64,000 bases of DNA from Candidatus Palauibacter rhopaloidicola (GTDB lineage: Bacteria; Gemmatimonadota; Gemmatimonadetes; Palauibacterales; Palauibacteraceae), in the NCBI GenBank assembly GCA_026914155.1, contig JAPPGH010000056.1, positions 1 through 64,000 on the forward strand, read 5' to 3'. Under the pieces are notes generated by a model. It saw only the letters and a program-made list of their open reading frames with translations, was not told the origin of the DNA and searched no databases. Numbering within the stretch: position 1 is the first letter of the stretch; every line of letters begins with the position of its first letter. Position numbers and translations under genes: made by a program. This document shows positions 42,788 to 50,963 of this stretch, piece by piece.

Positions 42788-43632
42788 CCGCCGGCCGAAC
42801 CGCAGGGCGTCGGGGCGGACTCGCGGCGATCGGGCTCCCCGCCGTGCTACTGGCTCTGGCGGCAACGCTCGCTCCAGCCTCGTCGACCGGTTCGGCCTCG
42901 GCGGTGGGACTCGCCACCCCCCAAGAAGCGCCGGCCGCGGCGCCCGCCGACCGGTTCCAGGCGGGGAACAGCCGCTACCAGGCCGGAGACCACGAGGGGG
43001 CCCTCGAGGCCTGGCTCGGGCTGCACGAGGACGGGTTCGAGAGCGGCGAACTCCACTACAACATCGGCAACGCCTACTTCAGGCTCGGCGAACTGGGCCG
43101 GGCCATCCTCTTCTACGAGCGCGCCAAGGTCGCGCTGCCCCGCGATGAGAGCGTGCGGGTGAACCTCGAACTCGCGCGCTCCCTGACCGCCGACCAGATC
43201 ACGCCGCTTCCCGGATTCTGGGTGCCCCGCGTCGTCAGGTGGGCGGTGCAACTCGTGCCGCGCGCGTGGCTCATCGCGACTCTTGCGCTGGGCTACCTGG
43301 GGCTGGCGTCCATCCTGCTCTACCGGCTCCTCTCCACCGGACCGCCGCGCTGGACGCGCCACGCCGCCGTCGTCGCCGCCGCGCTCACCTTCGTCGTCGG
43401 CACGAACCTCCTGATCCGTGAATTCGGCGTCGGGCGCGCGGAGCGCGGGGTGATTCTGCAGACGGAGGCCGCCGTCCAGAGCGCGCCCTCCGACGATCCT
43501 TCGCTGCAGTTGTTCACGATTCACGAGGGGGCGGTGGTCCGGATCGACCGGAGATCGAGCGACTGGCTCGAGATCGTCCTGGAAGACGGCAAGGTCGGCT
43601 GGGTACGAGCCGGAGACCTCGAAACGATCTAA
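42784..43632 (+). CDS. BatE-type TPR and SH3 membrane protein
   Basis: The 282-residue protein has a signal helix, two TPR units (RFQAGNSRYQAGDHEGALEAW and LHYNIGNAYFRLGELGRAILFY, given in part), two membrane helices (about 165-185 and 200-215) and a C-terminal bacterial SH3-like domain ending DWLEIVLEDGKVGWVRAGDLETI (seen as GKVGWVRAGDLE). This is the usual BatE layout and closes the operon. Its TAA overlaps the stop of the convergent glycosylase gene. The SH3 domain may contact the cell wall. Confidence 0.82.
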   Translation: MTAGRTAGRRGGLAAIGLPAVLLALAATLAPASSTGSASAVGLATPQEAPAAAPADRFQAGNSRYQAGDHEGALEAWLGLHEDGFESGELHYNIGNAYFRLGELGRAILFYERAKVALPRDESVRVNLELARSLTADQITPLPGFWVPRVVRWAVQLVPRAWLIATLALGYLGLASILLYRLLSTGPPRWTRHAAVVAAALTFVVGTNLLIREFGVGRAERGVILQTEAAVQSAPSDDPSLQLFTIHEGAVVRIDRRSSDWLEIVLEDGKVGWVRAGDLETI

Positions 43633-44309
43633 CGGTTCGTGTCCCGGCGATCCCGCGAACCCACCGGAATCGTGTTTCTCCGCCGCATTTCCGTCGTGTA
43701 GTACTCCCAGAGCAGCCGCGCCGCCACGCTTCGCCAGGGTCGCCAGCGGCGGGCGATGTCGCGGAGCGTTTTCTCGTCGGGCCGCTGCCCGAGGCCGAGC
43801 GCGTGTCCCGCCGCGTTTCGCAGCGCGAGGTCGCCCGCCGGGAAGACGTCGCTGTGGCCGGCGCAGAACAGGAGATAGACCTCGGCCGTCCACACTCCGA
43901 TCCCTTTGAGCGTCGTCATGGCCGCGATGGACGCCTCGGCAGGCATGAGGCAGAGCGCCTGAGGATCGAGACGACCGCTTTGGACCGCCTCGGCGGCGCC
44001 CTTGAGCGTCGCCTCCTTGGACCGGGACAGCCCGATCCGGCGGCACTGCGCGTCGGAAAGCCCGGCCACCTGCGCCGGCTCGCAACCGCCCGCTTCCTGA
44101 ACCAGTCGCTCCCAGATCGCGGCGGCCGCCGCCTTCGAGACCATCTGCGCGACGATGGTCCGGGCGAGGCCCTCGAAACCGGGGGTCCTTCGCCGCAGCG
44201 GCACCGGCCCCGCCTTTTCGACGACCGCGGCGAGCCGTCCGTCGATCCGCACCAACGCCTCGAGGCCCTCGGCGATATCGTCGGGCGTTTCTATCGTTTT
44301 TCCCTGCAT
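43629..44309 (-). CDS. DNA-3-methyladenine glycosylase II (AlkA-type HhH-GPD)
   Basis: The 226-residue base-excision repair enzyme removes alkylated purines from DNA. The helix-hairpin-helix is LKGIGVWTAEVYLLFC (135-150) and the catalytic aspartate is Asp160 in VFPAGDLALRNA. TIVAQMVSKAAAAAIWERL matches the family's ILxQQvS-type helix, with Met in place of the second Gln. There is no Fe-S cluster cysteine set, consistent with AlkA rather than Nth/MutY. ATG 44309 is 15 bases downstream of the 16-bp palindrome, which is well placed to be its operator. Confidence 0.87.
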   Translation of the reverse strand: MQGKTIETPDDIAEGLEALVRIDGRLAAVVEKAGPVPLRRRTPGFEGLARTIVAQMVSKAAAAAIWERLVQEAGGCEPAQVAGLSDAQCRRIGLSRSKEATLKGAAEAVQSGRLDPQALCLMPAEASIAAMTTLKGIGVWTAEVYLLFCAGHSDVFPAGDLALRNAAGHALGLGQRPDEKTLRDIARRWRPWRSVAARLLWEYYTTEMRRRNTIPVGSRDRRDTNR

Positions 44310-44323
44310 TCATCCCCTCCGCG

Positions 44324-44339
44324 CGTTCCCGCGGGAACG
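44324..44339. promoter_or_regulatory. 16-bp perfect palindrome (copy 2), candidate operator of the glycosylase gene
   Basis: CGTTCCCGCGGGAACG repeats the palindrome at 33658-33673 exactly. Its edge is 15 bases from the glycosylase start and 50 bases from the divergent oxidase start, a usual operator position for either gene. A damage-responsive or redox repressor is conceivable. Confidence 0.55.
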
Positions 44340-44389
44340 TTTCGGCTGGCTCTCTGGCCGATCCCGGTACTTGGCGTCAGTCTTATTGC

Positions 44390-45664
44390 GTGAAACGTCG
44401 AACGCTGATCAGGACCGTGGGCGCCGCGGCGCTGGGCTCGACCCTCGGCGCGTGCTCCCCCGCCTGGCGCCGTTTTTCGCCAGACCCCGCCGCCTGGAGC
44501 CTCCCCCTCCTCCGCGTCGCTCCGGACCGCGTCATCCGGACCACCGTGGGTCTCAGGCCCTTCAGGCCCGCCGGTTTCCGCGTGGCCGCAGAGCGGCTGG
44601 ACGAGAAGACGGTCATCCACAACTACGGCCACGGCGGCGCGGGGATCTCCCTTTCGTGGGGGACGGGACTGCTCGCCTCCGAACTGGCCGACCCTCATCC
44701 TTCGAGGCAAGCCGCCGTCATCGGAGCCGGCGCCGTCGGCCTCGCCACCGCGCGGCAGCTTCAGCGCCGCGGGTTCGATGCGACGATCTACGCGCACGCC
44801 CTCCCGCCCGACACGACCTCGAACATGGCCTACGCCGGGTTCTCGCCGCTCTCCAACCTCGTGTCGGCCCCGGAACGGACCCCGGCCTTTGACGCCCAGT
44901 TCGACCGCGCCGTCCGCGCATCCTACGAGCAGATGCAACGTTGGGCCGGAGCCGGGCGCGGCGTGTCGTGGCTGACGACGTACACCTGGACGAACCGCCT
45001 CTCGGGTCGGCGCGTGGAAGATTCCGGACTCGACGAGACCGAGAGCGGCCTCGACCCGGGCCTCGACGTGGGCCCCACCGTGCTGCAGCCGGGAGAACAT
45101 CCCTTTCCCGGCACCTATGCCCTCCGCCGGCCGACGCTCCGCATCGAGCCGTCGATCTTTCTCGACCGGCTGATGGAGGAGTTCCTCCTCTTCGGCGGAC
45201 GCGTCCGGATCCGGAGCTTCGAGGCACCACGCGACCTCATGTCGCTCGACGAACCGCTCATCGCCAACTGCACCGGTCTCGGCTCGCGGGCCCTGTTCGG
45301 CGACGACACGATGACCCCGATCAAGGGCCAGCTCACCTTCCTCGCCCCGCAGCCCGGGATCGACTACAGCCTCGAAGGCAGCGCACCGGGCGGCGGCCGT
45401 ATCGGGATTCTCCCGCGTTCGGACGGGATCGCGCTCGGACATGTGATGGAGCGCGGCGACTGGAGCCTCGAACCGATCGAGGAGGCGATCGCGACCCGGC
45501 TCGACCGCGCGGGCCGGCTCATGGCGGCGATGGCGGACCACCCCTCGGGACTCGGCGGGGTCGCCGCCGTCCCCCGGTCACCCGCGATGCGTCACGCGCT
45601 CGAAGGCAACCCCGTGCCGGCGACCCCGCCCCCGGTCGAGAGCTTCTTCGACATCCAGTCCTAG
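44390..45664 (+). CDS. D-amino-acid-oxidase-like flavoprotein, circularly permuted, exported
   Basis: The 424-residue FAD enzyme has an exported/lipoprotein-type leader (MKRRTLIRTVGAAALGSTLG, Cys22). The C-terminal blocks of ordinary D-amino-acid oxidase come first: VGLRPFRPAGFRV (53-65) and VIHNYGHGGAGISLSWG (75-91), with the substrate-binding Arg and the FAD-contacting GHGG. The N-terminal Rossmann motif follows: AAVIGAGAVGLATARQL (108-124) and PPDTTSNMAYAG. The chain then runs through IANCTGLGSRALFG, PIKGQLTFL and IALGHVMERGDW and stops where VGLRP would normally follow. All elements are present but in rotated order. A D-amino acid or related amine oxidation outside the cytoplasm is inferred. 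GTG 44390. Confidence 0.8.
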   Translation: MKRRTLIRTVGAAALGSTLGACSPAWRRFSPDPAAWSLPLLRVAPDRVIRTTVGLRPFRPAGFRVAAERLDEKTVIHNYGHGGAGISLSWGTGLLASELADPHPSRQAAVIGAGAVGLATARQLQRRGFDATIYAHALPPDTTSNMAYAGFSPLSNLVSAPERTPAFDAQFDRAVRASYEQMQRWAGAGRGVSWLTTYTWTNRLSGRRVEDSGLDETESGLDPGLDVGPTVLQPGEHPFPGTYALRRPTLRIEPSIFLDRLMEEFLLFGGRVRIRSFEAPRDLMSLDEPLIANCTGLGSRALFGDDTMTPIKGQLTFLAPQPGIDYSLEGSAPGGGRIGILPRSDGIALGHVMERGDWSLEPIEEAIATRLDRAGRLMAAMADHPSGLGGVAAVPRSPAMRHALEGNPVPATPPPVESFFDIQS

Positions 45665-46356
45665 TCGTCCGCCAGCCGTTCGCGAAGCCTGCGCCCGATG
45701 GCCTCGATGACGGCGGCATCTTCGTCCGCGACCCCGCGCACCGAGAGCGCGACGCCGGGCGCAATCTCGATCCGCGCCCATCTTTCCACCTCGCCCAGGG
45801 GATCGTCGCCGCAGTCCGCAAGCTCCCGGAGCGCCACCAGCAACGCGGCCAACTCCGGATCGTCGGCGGGAGACGGCGCCGCCGGGCGAGGCCAGTGCAC
45901 TTCCTCCTCTCGCACCATCAGCCTGTCCGCGAGGGCGGCGTGCCGCTCCTCGAGGGCGGCATGCCGGGCCCGCGGGGGGGCGAAGGCGACCGGCGCCTCC
46001 GGCCGTTCCGCGGCGTCCGCCGTCCGTAGCGAGGAACCCCCGCCGGCGGACGAGCCGGACAGGAGGTCGGCGGTCACGGCGATGCGTCCGTCCGCGACGC
46101 CCGCGATCAGTTCCGGCGACGATCCCTCGAACACGGCTCCGATCTCGCGGAGCGGGGTCGCGGGCACCCTCCCCGCCCCCTCCGCCTCTCGGACCTGTCG
46201 AATGAACAACAGGCGGTCCCGCACGAGCTTGGGATAGCGGGTCTTCGGCCCCCTCCGGCCGACGCGCGGAAGCAGTCCGACCTGCACGTAGTAGGCGATC
46301 GTGCGCCGGCTGAACCCCGTCTCCTCTTCCAACTCCCGGGCCGTGTAACTGCGCAT
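45661..46356 (-). CDS. MerR-family transcriptional regulator
   Basis: The 231-residue regulator has an N-terminal winged helix of the MerR type, TARELEEETGFSRRTIAYYVQVGLLPRVGR, read here as AYYVQVGLLP, followed by TRYPKLVRDRLLFIRQVRE. The effector half (from about residue 75) has no metal-binding cysteine pair, and it contains an alanine-rich coiled region (ARHAALEERHAALADRLM), so it is not a metal sensor of the usual kind. ATG 46356. It is divergent from the ARPP-1 gene, with an operator-like palindrome between. Its 3' end overlaps the convergent oxidase stop by four bases. Confidence 0.85.
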   Translation of the reverse strand: MRSYTARELEEETGFSRRTIAYYVQVGLLPRVGRRGPKTRYPKLVRDRLLFIRQVREAEGAGRVPATPLREIGAVFEGSSPELIAGVADGRIAVTADLLSGSSAGGGSSLRTADAAERPEAPVAFAPPRARHAALEERHAALADRLMVREEEVHWPRPAAPSPADDPELAALLVALRELADCGDDPLGEVERWARIEIAPGVALSVRGVADEDAAVIEAIGRRLRERLADD

Positions 46357-46391
46357 GCCGTTTCCGCCGTTCCAATGCGTGAGTGACGTAT

Positions 46392-46444
46392 GCTGTCGTT
46401 TACCGACGACAGCCGTTGACTTGTCAGAATCTCCCCGCTACTGT
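46392..46444 (+). promoter_or_regulatory. Promoter and operator of the ARPP-1 gene
   Basis: A perfect inverted repeat GCTGTCGT-TTACCG-ACGACAGC (46392-46413) lies directly before -35 TTGACT (46416-46421) and -10 TACTGT (46439-46444), with a 17-base spacer. Further short dyads (TTGAC-TT-GTCAG at 46416 and TGTCA...TGACA at 46442-46466) overlap the promoter. The site is 35 bases from the MerR start, so the divergent regulator very probably binds here and controls both genes. Confidence 0.65.
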
Positions 46445-46484
46445 CAACAGCGTATCAACACTGACAATATCAAGGAGGGGAGAG

Positions 46485-47492
46485 ATGAACCAGATTACGA
46501 CCGCCATCGCCGGACTTGAGATCGGCGAACCGACCTTCTGCGGCGGCCTCACCGTGTTCCCCCTGCTTTCCCGGGAGACCTCGCATCTCGATTACCTGCT
46601 GCTGGGTGACGGGCTTCGCGAGGACCGGGTCACCGTGCGGGAGGTGTCCATGGGGGGCAGCGTCCCCGACCTCGAGGTGGAGAACCGGGCCGACCGTCCC
46701 CTGCTCATCGTGGACGGCGAGGAACTCGTCGGCGCCAAGCAGAACCGGGTCGCCAACCTCTCGCTGCTGCTCCCCGCCGGAAAGACGACGATCATCCCGG
46801 TCTCCTGCGTGGAACAGGGCCGCTGGTCGTACGACAGCCCCGGGTTCCAGGTGACGAACCGGATGCACTTCGCGAGCGGCCGCGCGGAGCGGTACGCGAG
46901 CGTGCAGGCGTCGATGCGCAGCGAGGGAACGCGGCGCTCCGACCAGGGCCGGGTGTGGAGTTCGATCGACGACAAGGCCATGGCGATGGACGCTCCATCG
47001 GAGACCGGCGCGATGAGCGAGATCTTCGAGCGCCACGCGACGGCGCTGGACGACTACGTGCGGGAAGTGGAGGCCGCTCCGGATCAGCTCGGCGCCATCT
47101 TCGCGGTGACGGGCGGCAACTGTGGACTGGATCTCTTCGACTGTCACGCCACCCTCGCCGCGTTCCTCCCCCGGCTCGTGCGAAGCTACGGCGTCGACGC
47201 GCTGGAGCGCCGCTCGGCGGGTGACAAGGCGGCGCCGGCCTCCGCGGCGCGAGACTTCCTCGACGGCTTGCGGGCGGGCTCCTGCGACGACCACCCGGCG
47301 GTCGGCCTCGGGCGCGACGTGGGGATCGTCGCCGAAGGCGCCATCGGAGGCGCGCTCGTCGTGGACGACACGATCGTGCACCTGACGGGGTTCTCCAACC
47401 GCCGGGCCAGCCGCGGCGAGCGTGACGGCGAACCGGTGTATGCGAACTACCACCAGAGGCGCGATGCCCTCCGCCGCCGGCACGCGAGCTAG
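46485..47492 (+). CDS. ARPP-1 (DUF6569) domain protein
   Basis: This 335-residue cytoplasmic protein matches the ARPP-1 family (named for association with ADP-ribosylglycohydrolase and rhodanese-phosphatase genes). Its features are LTVFPLLSRE, DYLLLGDGL, the conserved NRADRPLLIVDGEELVGAKQNRV (cited as LIVDGEELVGAKQNR), IIPVSCVEQGRW and the C-terminal HLTGF. The biochemical role is unknown; family context suggests NAD/ADP-ribose metabolism or stress. ATG 46485 follows AAGGAGGGG. A dedicated MerR regulator and strong promoter make it an inducible single-gene unit. After its stop a small hairpin CCGCCA-GCGCGT-TGGCGG (47510-47527, approximate) may end transcription. Confidence 0.75.
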   Translation: MNQITTAIAGLEIGEPTFCGGLTVFPLLSRETSHLDYLLLGDGLREDRVTVREVSMGGSVPDLEVENRADRPLLIVDGEELVGAKQNRVANLSLLLPAGKTTIIPVSCVEQGRWSYDSPGFQVTNRMHFASGRAERYASVQASMRSEGTRRSDQGRVWSSIDDKAMAMDAPSETGAMSEIFERHATALDDYVREVEAAPDQLGAIFAVTGGNCGLDLFDCHATLAAFLPRLVRSYGVDALERRSAGDKAAPASAARDFLDGLRAGSCDDHPAVGLGRDVGIVAEGAIGGALVVDDTIVHLTGFSNRRASRGERDGEPVYANYHQRRDALRRRHAS

Positions 47493-47557
47493 TAGTTTCC
47501 TTGCGCGACCCGCCAGCGCGTTGGCGGCGTTCCGGCTAACGATCGCGTGGAGGACGG

Positions 47558-48790
47558 GTGAAAACACCGGGGCGGGGCCGCGAGGCGGCGATGGTCTTCA
47601 TCTTCATCACCGTCTTCATCGACGTGCTGGGGATCGGGATCATCGTCCCCATCCTCCCCGAACTCATCAAGGAGTTCACGGGAGGAAGCACGGCGCGCGC
47701 GGGGCGCTGGTTCGGCGTGCTCGCGGCGACGTACGCCGTCACCCAGTTCTTCTTCGCGCCCATCCTGGGCTCGCTCTCGGACCGGGTCGGGCGCCGGCCC
47801 GTCATCCTGATCTCGCTGTTCGGTCTCGGGATCGACTACATCATCATGGGGCTCGCGCCCTCCATCGGCTGGCTCTTCGCGGGCCGCCTCATCGCGGGCG
47901 TGATGGGCGCGAGCATCACCACGGCGAACGCCTACGTCGCCGACGTCTCCGAACCCGACAAGCGGGCCCGGAACTTCGGACTCATCGGGGTCGCGTTCGG
48001 CCTCGGCTTCATCTTCGGCCCCGCCATCGGCGGGCTCCTGGGCGGGATCGACCTCCGGCTCCCCTTCTTCGCCGCGGCGGCACTCGCCCTCGTGAACGCG
48101 CTGTACGGCGTCTTCGTCCTCCCGGAATCGCTGCCGCTCGAGAAGCGCGACGCCTTCAGCTGGCTGAAGGCCAACCCGATCGGGAGCCTCTTCGTGCTGC
48201 GCTCGTACCCGCTGGTGGCCGGCCTCGCCGTGTCCTTCGTGTTCATGATCCTCGCGCAGCGCGGCCTCGAGACCGTGTGGGTGCTCTACACCGGCCACAA
48301 GTTCGGCTGGGACGAACTCGCAAACGGCCTGTCGCTGGCGCTCGTCGGACTCATGGCGGCCCTGGTCCAGGGGGTCCTGGTTCAGCCTGTGATCAAGCGC
48401 ACCGGGGAGCGCCGCGCGATCCTCGGCGGGCTCGCGCTGGCCGTGATCACGTACCTCGGCTACGGCCTCGCCACGCAGGGGTGGATGCTCATCGCCTTCA
48501 TCATCTTCGGCTCCATCGGGGGCGTCGCGGGCCCCGCGCTCCAGAGCCTCGTGGCGGGAGCCGTGGAGCCGCAGGATCAGGGGAAAGTCCAGGGAGGCCT
48601 CCAGTCGCTCATGAGCCTGACGAGCATCCTGAGCCCCCTGATCTTCACCAGCCTCCTGTTCAGCTACTTCACGTCACCCGCCGCCCCGGTGGAGTTGCCG
48701 GGCGCGCCCTTCCTGCTGGGCGCCGTGATGTACGCCACGGCCTTCGTGCTCGTGCTCCGCCTCTTCCGCCGCATCCCGACCGCCCGATAG
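47558..48790 (+). CDS. MFS transporter, TetA-like drug:H+ antiporter
   Basis: This 410-residue, 12-helix inner-membrane protein has motif A GSLSDRVGRRPVILIS between helices 2 and 3, FIDVLGIGIIVPILPELI in helix 1, GRLIAGVMGASITTANAYVAD and GFIFGPAIGGLLGG. This is the TCR/TetA(B/C) type arrangement. Substrates may be tetracycline-like or other small molecules. No TetR gene is adjacent. GTG 47558 is used; an ATG at 47591 is a possible internal start that would shorten the N-terminus by 11 residues. Confidence 0.85.
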   Translation: MKTPGRGREAAMVFIFITVFIDVLGIGIIVPILPELIKEFTGGSTARAGRWFGVLAATYAVTQFFFAPILGSLSDRVGRRPVILISLFGLGIDYIIMGLAPSIGWLFAGRLIAGVMGASITTANAYVADVSEPDKRARNFGLIGVAFGLGFIFGPAIGGLLGGIDLRLPFFAAAALALVNALYGVFVLPESLPLEKRDAFSWLKANPIGSLFVLRSYPLVAGLAVSFVFMILAQRGLETVWVLYTGHKFGWDELANGLSLALVGLMAALVQGVLVQPVIKRTGERRAILGGLALAVITYLGYGLATQGWMLIAFIIFGSIGGVAGPALQSLVAGAVEPQDQGKVQGGLQSLMSLTSILSPLIFTSLLFSYFTSPAAPVELPGAPFLLGAVMYATAFVLVLRLFRRIPTAR

Positions 48791-48823
48791 GCGTCGGTGG
48801 TCTGACGTCACCTGGCATTCGCC

Positions 48824-50944
48824 TCAGGACACTCCGAGTTGCTGGAGGAAGAAGGCGAGCTCCATGGCGGCGTTGCGCACGTTGCGGGTGAAGGAGCGGC
48901 CGCCGGCGTGCCCGGTGCGCGAGTCGTAGTCGAGGATCACTGGGAGGCCGGAACTCGAGGCGGCCTGGAGGCGCGCGGCCATCTTGCGGGCCTGGAGCGG
49001 GGGCACGCGGGTGTCGAGGTCGCCCTGCGTGAGCATGACCGCGGGATAGGCCACGCCGTCGCGCACGTTCTGGTAGGGAGAGAAGGTCCGCAGCACCTCG
49101 AACTCCTCGGCCACCGCCGCGTTCCCGTACTCGAGGAGCGCCGGCATGTTGTTCGTGTCGGTGAACTGGTAGAAGCGGACCATGTCGAGGTCGGGCAGGC
49201 CGCAGTAGACGGCGCGGAAGAGGTCCGGCCGCTTCGTGAGGGAGGCGGCGACGAGCAGCCCGCCGTTGCTCCCGCCGCGGATCGCGAGCCGGTCGGGGTT
49301 CGTGTAGCCGTTGTCGACCAGCCACTCAGCGGCGGCGATGAAGTCGGCGAACACGTTCGGCTTGTTCTCGAGCATGCCCGCCCGGTGCCACTCCTCGCCG
49401 AACTCGCCGCCGCCCCTCAGCGTCGCCATCGCGTACACGCCGCCCTGCTCCAGCCACGCCGCGGCACGCGTGTCGAAACGGGGCAGCAGGTTCACGTTGA
49501 AGCCGCCGTACCCGTACAGGAGGGCAGGGCTTCGCCCGTCCAGCGCGAGTCCCCGGCGGTGGGCGACGTACATCGGGGCCCGCGTCCCGTCCTCCGAGGT
49601 GTACCAGACCTGCTTCAGCTCGTATTCGGACCCGTCGAAGGGGACGGATGACGGGCGCCACTCCTCCGTCTCCATCGTCTCGAGGTCGAGCTTGAGGATG
49701 GTGGAGGGGGTGAGGAGCGACGTCAGCGTGAGGAGGGCCTCGGTTCCGTCATCTCCGTGTGAGCGCAGCGTCGCCACGTGGTGATCCGGAATCGGGATCT
49801 CGCCCTTCACGGCGCCGTCCGGCCCGTAGCGCACGATCCGGCTGCTCACGTCGCGCAGGTAGTCGGCATACAGGTCGTCGCCGATGAACCGGTATCCGGT
49901 GAGGAGATCCTCGCCCTCGGGCAGCACCTCCCGCCACCGCGCCGGATCGGGGTCCGGGTTTTCGAGGCTCACCGCGAGGATCCGATTCCTGGGCGCGTCC
50001 AGGTTCGTGAGCAGGTAGAGTTCATCGTCGACGAAGCGGGTGCTGAAGCGGGCGGGCGCGCCGACGATGAGCGGCGCGGGCGCCGTCCCGGAGCGCAGGT
50101 CGTGCAGGTACACGTCCGTCCGCGCCCAGCCGTGCTGAACGGTGTAGACGTGCCACCGGCCGTCGCCGCCCTGCGAGAAGCCCACGAACCGCTCGGGGCC
50201 GTGCCCCTCCCCGAACAGCTCCTCATCCTCGTCGAGGTCGGTCCCCAGCCGGTGATAGCGGATCCGCGCCCCCGTCTCCCGCGAGCGGCGGCTGTAGTAG
50301 AAGCCGTCCCCTTCCGGATCGAAGGAGACGTTTCCGTACAGGTAGGTCGGCAGGCGGTCGGGCAGGTCCTCGCCGCTCTCCAGGTCGCGGACGCGGTATT
50401 CCCGCTCGTCCCGGCCCCCGTCCCGGATGGCGTAGATCATGAGACGGCCGTCCGGCGAGAAGTCGATGATGCTCACGCTGGTCGTGGCGTCATCCCGGAG
50501 GTCGAGCGGGTCGATGACGACCTCGAACTCGCCTCCGGGGTCCACTGGGTCCACCGGGCCTTCCTGCGGCTCTTCCGGTGCCGGCCGGCGGTAGATCGCT
50601 CCGACCTCCCGGCCCGGCTTCCGGAACGAGAAGTACTCGTAGTCTCCGGCACGCCGCGGGAAGATCGCCCCGGGCGCGTCCATCAGCTCGCGCAGCCTGC
50701 CCTCGAGATCCGACCGCAGCGGCGTGTCGCCGACGATGCGTTCCGCGTAGGCGTTCTGCTCCGCGATCCAGGCACGGGTCTCGGAGCTCTCCTGGTCCTC
50801 GAGCCACCGGTAGTCGTCGGTGAACTCGACACCGTGCAGGGTGTCGACGACGGGAATCCGGACGGTCTCGGGCGGGGGCGGGTACGCCTCGCACGCCGCC
50901 ACGCAGACGGCGAGCGCGGCCAGCCGAAGCGGCGGGAGAGCCAT
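48824..50944 (-). CDS. Prolyl oligopeptidase (S9A) lipoprotein
   Basis: The 706-residue serine peptidase cleaves short peptides after proline. It has a lipoprotein leader (AALAVCVAAC) and then the start of the propeller (DDYRWLEDQES). The propeller gates access to the alpha/beta-hydrolase domain, where the triad is Ser559 (IRGGSNGGLL), an Asp in QGDLDTRVPP (642/644) and His679 (TGHAGGRS). The family's full length is present. Anchoring in the envelope suggests use of external peptides. ATG 50944. Confidence 0.9.
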   Translation of the reverse strand: MALPPLRLAALAVCVAACEAYPPPPETVRIPVVDTLHGVEFTDDYRWLEDQESSETRAWIAEQNAYAERIVGDTPLRSDLEGRLRELMDAPGAIFPRRAGDYEYFSFRKPGREVGAIYRRPAPEEPQEGPVDPVDPGGEFEVVIDPLDLRDDATTSVSIIDFSPDGRLMIYAIRDGGRDEREYRVRDLESGEDLPDRLPTYLYGNVSFDPEGDGFYYSRRSRETGARIRYHRLGTDLDEDEELFGEGHGPERFVGFSQGGDGRWHVYTVQHGWARTDVYLHDLRSGTAPAPLIVGAPARFSTRFVDDELYLLTNLDAPRNRILAVSLENPDPDPARWREVLPEGEDLLTGYRFIGDDLYADYLRDVSSRIVRYGPDGAVKGEIPIPDHHVATLRSHGDDGTEALLTLTSLLTPSTILKLDLETMETEEWRPSSVPFDGSEYELKQVWYTSEDGTRAPMYVAHRRGLALDGRSPALLYGYGGFNVNLLPRFDTRAAAWLEQGGVYAMATLRGGGEFGEEWHRAGMLENKPNVFADFIAAAEWLVDNGYTNPDRLAIRGGSNGGLLVAASLTKRPDLFRAVYCGLPDLDMVRFYQFTDTNNMPALLEYGNAAVAEEFEVLRTFSPYQNVRDGVAYPAVMLTQGDLDTRVPPLQARKMAARLQAASSSGLPVILDYDSRTGHAGGRSFTRNVRNAAMELAFFLQQLGVS

Positions 50945-50963
50945 GGCGCCTCCTGTCAGGCGG

